A stretch of 64,000 nucleotides of DNA from Gari tellinella (Eukaryota; Mollusca; Bivalvia; Cardiida; Psammobiidae): the NCBI GenBank assembly GCA_922989275.2, contig OV277862.1, forward strand, positions 49,811,786-49,875,785, in the 5' to 3' direction. Positions 43,734 to 55,700 of this stretch are shown here, piece by piece. The number at the start of each line of letters is the position of its first letter. Position 1 is the first letter of the stretch. The notes below the pieces were generated by a model that was not told the DNA's origin, did no database searches, and saw only the letters and a program-made list of their open reading frames with translations. Made by a program: the position numbers and the translations under genes.

Positions 43734-46700
43734 GTAAATGGCTATTTAAGTTTTGTTAACGTGTTCATAGCCAAATTAAACCGTCTCATAAATTATAACC
43801 CTTTCGCAGAAAAATATTGTCTGCTAAAGTTGTCGTCTAAAATTTCAGAACTATATTGATACGAGTTCCAAACTGTTTAGACTTTGTGGCTAAATGTGGC
43901 GGTGAAGTTTCAACTATCATCTTGGGGCTGTCATCAGTTGATCATGAAAAATCCCTTAGATTTCCAAATTTTCTACTTGTCAAGATTTTTAGTGTGATTA
44001 CTTTAAGTAGTATTTGCCAGTTGTCCGTTAACCGTTTAAACTCTGATTCGACTGGTTCGATTTTCAAGGTGGTAACTTTACAGAATTGGTCAGTGCATAC
44101 TTTTAGTTCTAGCATTGTAAGTTTCATGTTTGGTCCGGAATACAATATGACTGCCATGGTGGTCATCTTGAAAATATATTTTAAACTTAAACTTAATCTT
44201 TAATTGACCATTTTTGTTTAAACTTTGTAAAAATGATCGATGCATGGTCCTGACTAAGCGTTGGTATTTGATCCAAAATGCAATATGGACACCTTGATAA
44301 TCTAGTTTAAACTTAAACTTAAATTCTACTAGAGCGATTTTGTTGAATTTTGAATTGTTTTATTCATAGATTGTTACTTTCATGTTGATTCGAAATCGAA
44401 TATTAGCAAATTGTCAGCATGGTCGCCATTTGAAAATCTTCTGTAGGATCAATTTTGTTGAAACTTTGTCGAAATAATCGATGACTAAAATGTATTTCTT
44501 CATGTTGATTCGAAATTCAACATGGTCGCCATGGCGTGGATGCCATCTCAGAAATCTATGTTTAGCTTAAACTCAAAACCGACTATACCAATTTCGTTGA
44601 ATAATGGTAAAATGAAAGTTTGTGCATGATACAGACCAACCGTTGTCATCTTCCTGGTACGATTATGAAGGTTAATGTAGAAAAAAGAATCTATAATTAT
44701 AGAATAATAGAAGTAACTAAATATCTAAACAAGTATTGTTCTTTTATATAATGTTATATAAGAATATATATCATAGACTTACTTCAAAATGGTCATTGCA
44801 TTGGTGACTAATAGTCACCAATGCAATGACCATTTTGAAGTAAATACCAATGTTTTAAGCTTTCTGTTTTACCTTCATCGTGCTTCAAGCAGCCACCTGT
44901 CTTAAACATTAGACACTTTATATGGGTGTAGGGTGTTTTATGTATATTTTTGATTTGCCAAAACAAGAAGTCTGCTTCTATTGATTCTTTGGTTTCACAT
45001 TTTCTCAACAGATTTGGTCATATTGACGTGGCTGTTTATAATGCTGGGGCTATATGGTGGAAACCTGTTCTAGAAACGACCCTTTCCAGGTTCGATCTCA
45101 TGATGAATATCAATGTACGTGGCGCTTACGCAATGGTTCAGGAAGTGCTGCCTCGGATGCTTGAGCGGAAGTCAGGGAGGATAGTTTTGGTTGCTCCACC
45201 AATATACAACAGGTGATTGATATCAGGAACAACAATACAATGTAATGTGATACTATAACTTTTTGTATAGGTCAGTATAAAAAGGAACAACTTTGTAAAG
45301 GAAACATATCAGTACCCACTGGCTGGAGTGCCAAAACCGCATGGATGCCTAATGACCGGTTTTGGCATCGTAGTCCAAATGGTATGTCTAGAAACCGAAC
45401 CAATGCACTTGCATTTGAATTCTTTATACGTTGACGGCGTCGAATTTTGTAACAAATACATGGCACAAATGGCTGCTACAAACGTGATGCTGTGTGGGTT
45501 ACACTTGTCAACTGATTGTTGGATTCAAAGTCTAAAATACAGGCAACAGATATGAAAATATGCAATACATATATCTGTATAGACGAATATCCGTATACAT
45601 TTACACAAGTACCCGTTTGCATAAATAACAGCCAGGTTATGCCGCCACTCCATCATATTTAGCTTTTGAGATGGACGGAAAGCATAGAGTCCTTAAAGTT
45701 GCCGAGGTAGCAGGGTGTATTGCAAATCTTGCAGAACTACTATAACAGTTTCATTGTTGCAATGTTTTGCCCCCAAATAGACATCTGAAATCTAGACACT
45801 TCAAGTAAGCGTACTGTGTTGTAGAATAACCTTTCACTGAGCATAGAAATAGTGAGCGAAATTATCCAATACCACAATGAAGATAACATATTCCAAAAAA
45901 GGGAATTTAAATAGATTTAGCATAAATTATTTAATTGCTCTTTTTGAATAGTTCGAAATATTAGAAAATAACCATTTAATAACTTTATGCAATAAAATAA
46001 ACAAGTGTCATTTTTATGAAAAAGTGTGTTTTATTGTTCACAGATTTTTCAAAGGTAAAACGGCGTACAGTATAAGTAAGGTCGGAGCAACGATTTTGGC
46101 AAAAGGCTTAGCTAATGAACTCAAGGATACAGGTATGTTTGTTAAAACTTCATATAGTAAGCAGTTAGTAGTAAGAACAGTAAAACCTCACTATTACGAC
46201 CACTAAAAAGAAGGCTAATCGATAGTATAAAAGACTGGCGACATCAGCATGAAGACAGTAAAAGTAGAAAGCTCCACAAGTTTGTGGTCCTAAGTGTACA
46301 GTGGAGAATCTGTTATTCTTTCCCGTTTAAACGCAAACGTACGCAAACGCAAAGCTCTAAAACGTAGAAAAGAACAACTTTTGGACAATTCTGATAATTC
46401 ATGTTTATCTTGGTGGCAAACAGTTTGGAGCCTGATCAGACGCCGGGTTACCCGGCGTCTGATCTGGCTCCAAACTATTTGCACTGCAAATAATAGTTTT
46501 AGCGTAAACGCGTTTATTGGGAAAGAATAACAGATTCTCCACTGTATGATGTTCAATTTATAGGACACATTTTAAGACACAAGATGGGTTCGGTTGTAGG
46601 CCTACCTGGTAATAATGCAATGCAATAAAATGTAGAATTTTAAACATTCTTTTTAATCCGAGTTGCAAACAGTTTGGTCAGATGTCGGGTTACATTTGCA

Positions 46701-49700
46701 CCGGGCGTCTTATCTGCATGACGCCAGATTGTTTACAGTGGAAATATATATACTCGTACATATAGACGGTTCATCAGCCTGGTAACTCATATTATTATAC
46801 ATGTAGTATACTTACTGCTTGAAGGCAATATAGTACTCGACTTGAAAGGTTTTGTGACAGTTGCCCGATTAGCTCAGTTGGTTCGAGCGTTGGTCTTGTA
46901 TTCCAAGGGTCGCCGGTTCGAGTACTACATCGGTCACACAATTTAAAGTCAATATGTCAGAAAAAATCTGGTGGTGATTGCCTGAATAATAAGAATACTA
47001 TAATTATAGGAAATACACATGTACCTAATAGCTTTAGGGTAAGCGTGTATATTGGGAAAAAATAAAGTATTCTCCACTGTACATGTGTTTCCCTATGTCC
47101 TCATTGTATGTCATTCGACTGTTTAGGTGTGAGTATATGTACACTGTGGCCAGCAACCACGATTCAAGCCCATGTCACTGATGTCATGAATGTTCCACTC
47201 ACCTATATGAGAAAGCCAGACATATTTGCTGATGCTGTGCTGAGAATTGCAAATGAACAAACCGATAAGTAAGTCATTTATTGTTTGTGTAGCAGCGATT
47301 TATATGCACACTGTTGTGACAAAATGCCATTTCTTCCGATTTTAGCAACTGTAAAGCTTAGCATTCACATAAAGTAATACCTTTAAAATAACCTCGATAT
47401 CTCGGACTCGTTTACGGTTAATGATCCCTTATGACATCGGAACAAAATTAGTACTATACATGCAACGACTGGTCATTCTCGTCAGCGGTCGATCCGTTCC
47501 GAGCCATGCTTTGCATGGCTCGGAACGGATCGACTGTTGACGAGAATGACCTAGCGCTCTAAGTAGAGTTTCCAATATTGACCGACATTGGCTCGATCTC
47601 ATTAAGTCGAACTTACAAGTTCTCGGCGACGTGGTCCAGTGATAGCACACTCGACTATGATGCCAGGGGTCGTTAGTTTGATCATCTGCCAGACCAAGTC
47701 CTTCGGATGAGACTTTATAAAAACCGAGGTCCAATGTATCGGTGCTTTATACTGGGCTCTGTCGATAATAAGAGTTGGGCTAGTTTATCACATACATGGC
47801 AGAAACGGACGTTAACCCTTAGCCCGCCAAATAAATTGTCGTCTGCTATATTTCTCGTCTGCTTCAAGTTTCAAAGTGCTTCAAAGTTGCTCAAAATTGC
47901 TGAAAATGTTGTCCGAGTGTCAAACAGCTTGGATCTGGATGAGACGCCGAGTTACTCGGCGTCTCTTCCGGATCCAAACTGTTTGCATATGGAGCTATAG
48001 TCGTGCGTGGCAGGCTAAGGGTTAACAAGCAAACGAAGCTTCCGTTAAATTCGATCATACCATCTCACTTCAGTCGATCTTATCTGTAATGTAACCGCTA
48101 ATTCAAAGTTAAAACGTGGCTAAGCCACGTCCATGTAAGTTCGACATAAGCGAGTTTTAGTTGCGCAGATTCTATAATGCATTTGAAACATCCTGCATTT
48201 GCAAACTGTGTTTGCAAACAATATATACAATCTAGGATAATGTAGACTATAATATCCTATATAAGATGCTGTGTTTTCTATAAGACTGCAGAGTGCAGAC
48301 CATCATGGTTTTAGTGTTTGTATTATCTGAATGTCATTTGACTGATGTAACTGCTAAGAGGATCGCTTATAATCCATGGCCTGTTTCTGTTATTGGAGAT
48401 ATAGGTGACCACTTAAAGCAGATTGAAAGTAAAGCAGAATGTGCATTAAAGTGCTTTACTTTCAGCCTGCTTTATTGCAAAGCGACTCATGGATATATAG
48501 TAGTTGCCTTCAATAATTCTACTTTTATGATCATTTGTGTGTGTGTGTGTGTGTTTGTGCGCGGGTGCATGCAGAAGTTTTGATGTGTCCAGAACGTCTT
48601 GTAAGATTAGCTGTTGCTGTTTGCTTTTTATCCGCTCAGTATGCTTATATAGATAAGCCTGAGCGTATAGATATATTATATCATGTGATATTTGTGATAC
48701 AAATTTTATGTATAGTTACTCTTAAAGAACACAGTCTCATGTAGATCTATTTCTTTAAAGAATGGCATGGTTTTGATTTTAGTTGTATGTTTGTACTCTA
48801 GGAATAAACAACATCTTTTTGACGTTCATGACGGTATGACTACATTAGCTTCGCAGGGGGTAAATTTTGTAAACGCCCGAAGGGCGTTTTCAATAAATTT
48901 TCCCCCCGAAGCTAATGTAGTCATACCGTCATGAGCGGCAAAAAGATTTTGTTTATTCCTTATATTTATATTTTTATTTTCTGTCATCCATTTAATGTGT
49001 AGTTTGACCAGATTTGTTTTCATGTATATGAATATATCATATACCGGCCAAATGGGTTTGATAGATGTAATATCGATGTAATAGCCATTCCAGTTTCTAA
49101 ATATGGTGTCAAAAGTAGTCCTTACTACATGTACTGTATTTGCATGATAATTTCAGGGTTTTTACGCACAAAACTTTCTCGCTGTGCTTTAAGAACGCTC
49201 GTAAGAAACTAAAACAAAAATTTCAATCTGAATATCTATTATCAAAGCATATTTTAAACAATTAGTTGGCGCAAGTTTTTATACACGCTTTACACATAGC
49301 AACGCGAATAGCAACGCTGAAATGCGACTACACAGTCAGCGTGTACACACACCCACGGCTATCCGTGGCATATCCGATACACATAGGCTAGTTTCAATAT
49401 GTCATAACGGAACATTACGTTACCAATTTAGTGAGTGTGAATGCATTATTTTGCTTTATGTTTGAGCGACTTTCCTATTAGGCCGTGAGCCAGGCACCTG
49501 AAATTTGAGGTACGGGTACCATTCGGGTGAATAAGGTTCACTATGATTTTCAGGAAGCCCAAACCCTCTGCTTTTAGGAAATGTATGATAGCAGTAAATT
49601 CATGGCAGCTTTGTTGGCTTTTGAGGCATTTTTGTTACCCCACCCACCGAGTTAACGTTGTAAAAGGATCATTGTTGTCACAATCGTACTTTTTGTACTG

Positions 49701-52700
49701 CATGCATTTTTATTGCTGCCTAATATAAAAACGGGTATTGAAACATGCCATTAAATGTTATTGACATTATTAAAGGTTTAAACTTTGGTAAAAAACAAAT
49801 TTCCATCACTTTTTTTGACGAAAAAATCACCTTTTTATGCCTTTAGACAAATGTCTTTTGATGTGGATGGCATATAGTGATCCTACAGGCGGTGCGTACG
49901 AGTAAAACAGATTGTACCGATTCTTGTAGCAATAACACCGTGTAATAAAATGCTTTTGTATTTAAACAGTTGTTGGTTCGGGTAATTCCCAATCCAACCA
50001 TATCATCCAACCTCAGTTTGACATTGACCTTGACTGAATTTTGTCTACGAATATGTTATTATGGTTATTTATTGGTTAACTAGAGTTTACTGTTTCGTCT
50101 AGCATCAATACCGCATATAAGAATGATTTGGTACTTGCTGCTTTTGATCATTGCCAATTCACCCATATCACTTTACCTCAGTTTTGACCTTGACCTTCAC
50201 CGAATTTGGAGCTAAAATATGTTATAAGGGCTGTTTTATTGGTTAACTAGATTTTACCGCATCGTCTAGCATTATTACCTCTTACTAGAATGCTATGAAA
50301 CTTTCACAGTTATGGCTGAGAATCATTCTCAGTTCACCCATATCACCCAACCTCCATTTTGACCTTGACCGTGAATGAATTCGGACTATATATATGTTAT
50401 AAGGGATGTTTATTGGTTAACTAGATTTTACCGTTTCATCTAGCATTAACAACTTTTATTAGAATGCTTTGAGACTTGCACAATTGTTACATTCGATAAT
50501 TCCCAATCAACGAGTATCAACAAAACTTAATTTGGCATTGACCTTGACCTTATTGTGGACTAAGAATATGTTTTATGTGCTATGTCAAGGTTAAATAGAT
50601 TTTATCTGTTCGTCTAGCACCGCTTACTCAAATACTTGGATACATATACAGTTGTCGCCTTGTACCATTCATAACATATCCATATCACCCAACCTTGTGT
50701 TTACCTTGATAATACCACAGAGATCACTGTCAATGAGGACACACAAACTCGCATTGGGACTATACACTTCGGCTTGAACACTTGTGCCACAAAGCGTTAC
50801 TATATATCAGCCAATTTAGAGACATTCTTGAAGATACGAAACACGAGAACTCTCATACACAGCTGAAAATGTCACAACTGCAGAAATACGAGGAAAACGT
50901 TACTAAAGTAACAATCTAATAAGGGGCTGGTTCAACCCATTTGAAATAAATCAAGATCTGATTAGCATATCCACCGTTAATGCAGTACCTTGAGACATCG
51001 CAAAAGACCTGAGTGCGCATGCGATTGGTCAATGATGCGATTGGTCAATGCTCGTATGCACAATTTAAAGGAGAACAACCATGATGGAATGAAGAGCAAC
51101 AAAGTTTAGACCTCAAGCAGCATGAAAGTGAAATCCAGTGGAAGACTGGCAGTTCTTATATCTGATAATGCTTTTGTTCGGTCGCATCATAGTTATGGCA
51201 CACACACGCAATCTCCAGATAAATTTCATTATTTTACTTATTGCTCTTTGGCAATAGTCTTTCTCAACATCAAATGGTTTGCTAAGAAATCCAACAATGC
51301 TGCATTAGCATTGAGCTAACAGAAAACGCTTGGCTTAGCTGAAGGTGTCCCGAAAAAGTATGTCTCTGTGATTGACGGAAAAGATACCAATTCATGTTTG
51401 TGGCTGCGCAAGCACTATTCTATCGATGGTACTCGACGCGGCAGTGACAGTGATATAATAGATATATACAGGGGGAGACGCTTCTTTAGCAATATGGTCA
51501 ATAATAATATTCTTATAGCATTCCTGGTGCATCAATGGATGAAAACTGAGCACAGTCAAAGGTTACATAGGATTTGATTTGATTTTTTATTTACGTCGCT
51601 TTCACCAGTATTTCAGTCATATCGCGACGTCCAGCTAATTATAGGTGGAGGAAGACCCCAGAAGTCCTTTATGCAGTTTCAGGCACAAATTTATAACTGG
51701 ATAGAACCATCGACCTTCCGTAAGCCAGCTGGAAGGCTTCCCCACATGAAAAATCCGAACGACCCTACTGGGATTCGAATTCACAGCGGTGAGGAGCTTA
51801 GTGATGTAAGTCACAGTGACTATACCACTAGGCCACGGAAGCCCCTAGGTTACAGAGGAAAATATTGCACCTTACGTTGAAATCAAATGCTTCAAAATAA
51901 AATACAATGGATGCGAGGAGGTACAGGGTCTTTGAAGCAGCCGAGAAGAAGCAAATGAACGTATTTAAGAAATGCTGGACAAAGACACGCACAAGTTATA
52001 TATGATATCCTGAAAATTGAGGACGCGATTGGCACTGATGTTTGCAAGTCACTGAATTGAATATATGTTTTAACATATTGTGACACGGTCAGCGCATTTG
52101 CTGGTAAGAATAAAACACGCGCACTGAAATTGATGAATGGTAATGCTGAAGCTAAAAAATGTTCCCAGAATTTGAATAGGAAAGGGGTACCCCTCCTGCT
52201 TTGATATACAGACTTGAGATATAAACGTCAGCTCTATGCCCTGTAAGCGTCATCAGCAAAAGTGAATGATCAGCAGTACGGTTTATTATGTACCACATAG
52301 GGTAAGATAGAGCGCCACCAGCTACACCTCATGCCTGGATGGATGGATAAATTATTTTGGTTTACGGCACTGCGCCACAAAATGGGTCATAAAGCGCCAG
52401 TGAATGATGGGGAAATGATGAGACGCGATGATGACGATGACTTCGCGCAGATGATTTTGACTTATTTCGTCCTTTGCAAAACAGCAAATAAGATCAAAAC
52501 CAACTACCTGTCTTCCTTAATATTAGTTCTTAGAAGAGGGGGTAATCTCGTTCTTACAAAGAAAAACAAGTCCGTATGACAATTAACCTACAAAAATACA
52601 ACAAGATAGGAATGTCTGGACTGTTTAGTTAAGCACACTTTAAGAGCTAACCTCAAGGCTACTATTTGGAATCGATGATATTCCAAGTCCTGTAGGAAGA

Positions 52701-55700
52701 GGATGGAAAGTTGTGAAAGAGGGTGAGATTGATCAGCTATTAGACGACTTGCTGGATAGAAAACAGCTCCGACGTAGATGCTTGACCTACAGTACTGAAC
52801 CTTATTAAATTAAAAAAAATTGCGATTCGCTTGCAATTCGATGGCAATTCGCTTGCAATTCGATGGCAATTCGCTTGCAATTCAAAATACTAAATTTAAC
52901 CTCGGGTAAGTTTTCTTGAATGGTGTATCTCACAAATGTTCGCAAATATGCCTTCGTTAATTCTTTCGATTCCATTTGTGTCGCAACCGCTTCGGAAAAT
53001 TCGCGTAAAAATATTCAAACGTAGGATTTGTTTTTGAAGCGCCCGATTCGATGGCAATTCGATGGCGATTATCAATTTAATTTAATAAGGTTCAGTACTG
53101 TACTAGCGGGGAGCTGTGCTAGTGTACTTTGCCTAAATGTGTATGCATTTCTTATGGTTTGAATAGTACGAACATGTGCAAACTCCCTAACTGTGATAAT
53201 CAGGCAACTAGTACAGAATCAGATGATGCAAAACATCCACTGGAAGAGGCTGAAAACATTGAAAGTGAAGAAGATGTGAGAATTGGTATTCTTACATAAG
53301 AATTACAACCTACACGTCAGTGGTTATAATACATTAATTATTCGTCAATGCTGACTAGATGTTTAGACATTTTCATAACGCTGTTGTCAATGGTTTGTAA
53401 GTTAACGCCAATAGATTGCCTTTAAACTCAACCTTTGACCAGAAATATATGTTTTTCATCTGTTATGTGCTAACAGGTGTATTTGAAAGTTGCAGAGTCA
53501 AGGATTTGTACAATATTAGTCTTAGCATAAGAAGAGAGTAACAATGTCTTAGAACATGACTGCTTTAAGTGAACCCGGAGGCACCCTTAGCAGTACTGTT
53601 TATTCTGATTTTTTTCAAGGTCCAAATTAGGTCAAGTCCAAGGCCAAACCGAGCTTTGGTGATATTCCTGGATATCGAAAGGTTCAATGTATTCAGTATG
53701 CAATGATCAAATAATTCCAGAAAGAAGTAATAACTCTGGAGAAACGGTAAAATCTATTTTACCAAGAAATAGCTCAAAAATAGCTGGGAATGGTTCAAGG
53801 CAACAACTGTAGAAGTGTAAAATCATTCTAGTGAGCTGTTTTCATGCTAGATAAAATGTTAAGAATTGGTTGACTTCGTACGAACAAACAGGGCGATTAC
53901 TTTAATTATGCCACTTGCATCAATAGATTCCAGGTGCCAAAACAGTGATTTTTCGTTATGAAAAGGATGACGTAATTTATTGTTTTCGCTTAAGTAAATT
54001 ACTTAAACAATTCCAATAATGCCTAATGGCATGTTACTATTCTTGTTTAATGTGATGCTTAAAAAAACGTATGCATGACCAAATGTATGATTGTGATAAT
54101 GATGGTCCTTTTACAATGTTAAACTTGGTTGTGGGGGTAACAAAAATGCCTTTCTTGCTAGAGTAAATTACTTCAACAATTCCAATGATGTCTAATTGCA
54201 TGTTACAATACATTTTTATAATGATGCTTCAATAAAAATGCATGCGCTATACCAAGAGTATGATTGTGATAATGATGGTCCTTTCACAATATTAAACTTG
54301 TTGGGTGGGGTAACAAATATACCTTTTTTTGCTAGAGTAAATTACTTCAACAATTCCAACAATGTCTAATGACATTTTTCAAAACATTTTCAATATGATA
54401 CTTCAATAAAAATGCATGCATTACCATAAGTATGATTGTTATAATGATGGTCCTTTTACAATGTTAAACTTGGTGGGTGGGGTAACTAATATGCCTTTTT
54501 TGCCAAAGTAAATTACTTAAACAATTCCAATAATGTCAAGTGGCATTTTAAAATACATTTTCAATATGATGCTTCAATAGAAATTCATGCATTACCAAAA
54601 GTATGATTGCGATAATGATGGTCCTTTTGCAATGTTAAACTTGGTGGGTGGGGTAACAAAAATGCCTAAAAAGTCAACAAAGCTGCCATGATTTTACTGC
54701 TATCATACATTTCTTAACTAGTCACACATTGATCTTTCCGAAAATCATAGTGAACCTTATTCACCGGATTGGTACCAACCAACCCCTCCGGCTCACGGCC
54801 TATATGTAACTCTGGTGAACAAATTGTTTGAACTTGTCAATTTCAAACCGTAATTGGAAGACAACTTGTCTAATCTATAAATAGAACACTCGGAGAAGGG
54901 AGAGAACGCGTACAGCTTTAATGACGGAGCGTAATATGATAACCTCCCTTAAAAACAGCATTTAATTTTTTTTATCGCAATTTGATTTTAATTGAACTGT
55001 CTGCGACTTTAAATAGGGGGTTCGAGATACCCAAACGGATAATCTAAAAGTAGATCCTAACTTGGTCGGTATCTCTCCGCCGTATGGAAGATTTTCTTCG
55101 CGGCGGAGACTCCGCCCTCTTTCTAACTGGCTGGAACCGGATTCGATTCGTAGGTTCATCGAGAATTGACCTGCATATTTTTAATATTCAATTCAAATTT
55201 TATTGGCATTAAACATGTACAATGTTCATAGCCATATAGCATATAAACATTCTAAAGTATTAGATCAGGAAAATATAATTACATAAGCAAGAGAAAAGTA
55301 TGAAAATATATAAGATTTTTGAAATTTTGAATTTTATGGTATACAGTATAAGATAATAATTCCAAATGAAAATGAAGTCAATCAGCTGAGTCATAATAAC
55401 TACTAGTCAGTATACAAAAGTAAATATTTAGAAAAGTATATTGTAAAAGGAGTAAAAGGAGTAAACCCAGATCAGATGGCTTATTCCAAATCCCTCTGAT
55501 CTGGATAAGCACCTTTTGCAAACTATAACTTGCTTGTTCTAGTATATAAGTATAGACATACATGTATTTATAAATATTCAACCGAGGTAATGTAAACGTG
55601 GGTATTAGCAACATACATTTGTAAAACAATATTAACCACTTCACTGCCTTACCCCAAGTGCGATGGTTATTTGCAAACAGTTTGAATTCTGATCGGACGC

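Larger units (their letters stand above)
48171..48800. other. SDR intron 4, left part
   Basis: Besides the family A fragment and GT run, AT-rich sequence without exons. Confidence 0.45.
49479..54802. mobile_element. 5.3-kb inverted-repeat (foldback-type) element with subterminal tandem arrays
   Basis: Both ends carry TAGGCCGTGAGCC in inverted orientation (49479-49491 and 54790-54802). The inverted match continues inward for over 1 kb: GGTTCACTATGATTTTC, AAATGTATGATAGCAGTAAA and ATTTTTGTTACCCCACCCAC at the left recur as reverse complements at 54640-54760. Each arm holds two tandem repeats in unequal number: about 172-bp units once at left and four times at right, and 160-180-bp units about four times at left and once or twice at right. 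The middle (50.7-53.5 kb) has broken coding fragments, a SINE and a MITE. No target duplication could be recognised. Confidence 0.72.

Noticed and set aside
43856..44203. 115-codon frame in SDR intron 1
   Set aside because: No matching splice sites in phase with exons 1 and 2, and composition like neighbouring intron; the SDR alignment is continuous without it.
46290..46568. 92-codon antisense frame, with relatives at 7829-8017, 42429-42782 and 62276-62488
   Set aside because: The same amino-acid string recurs because family D copies are nearly identical; it crosses the hairpin and terminal repeats, so it is not a gene family.
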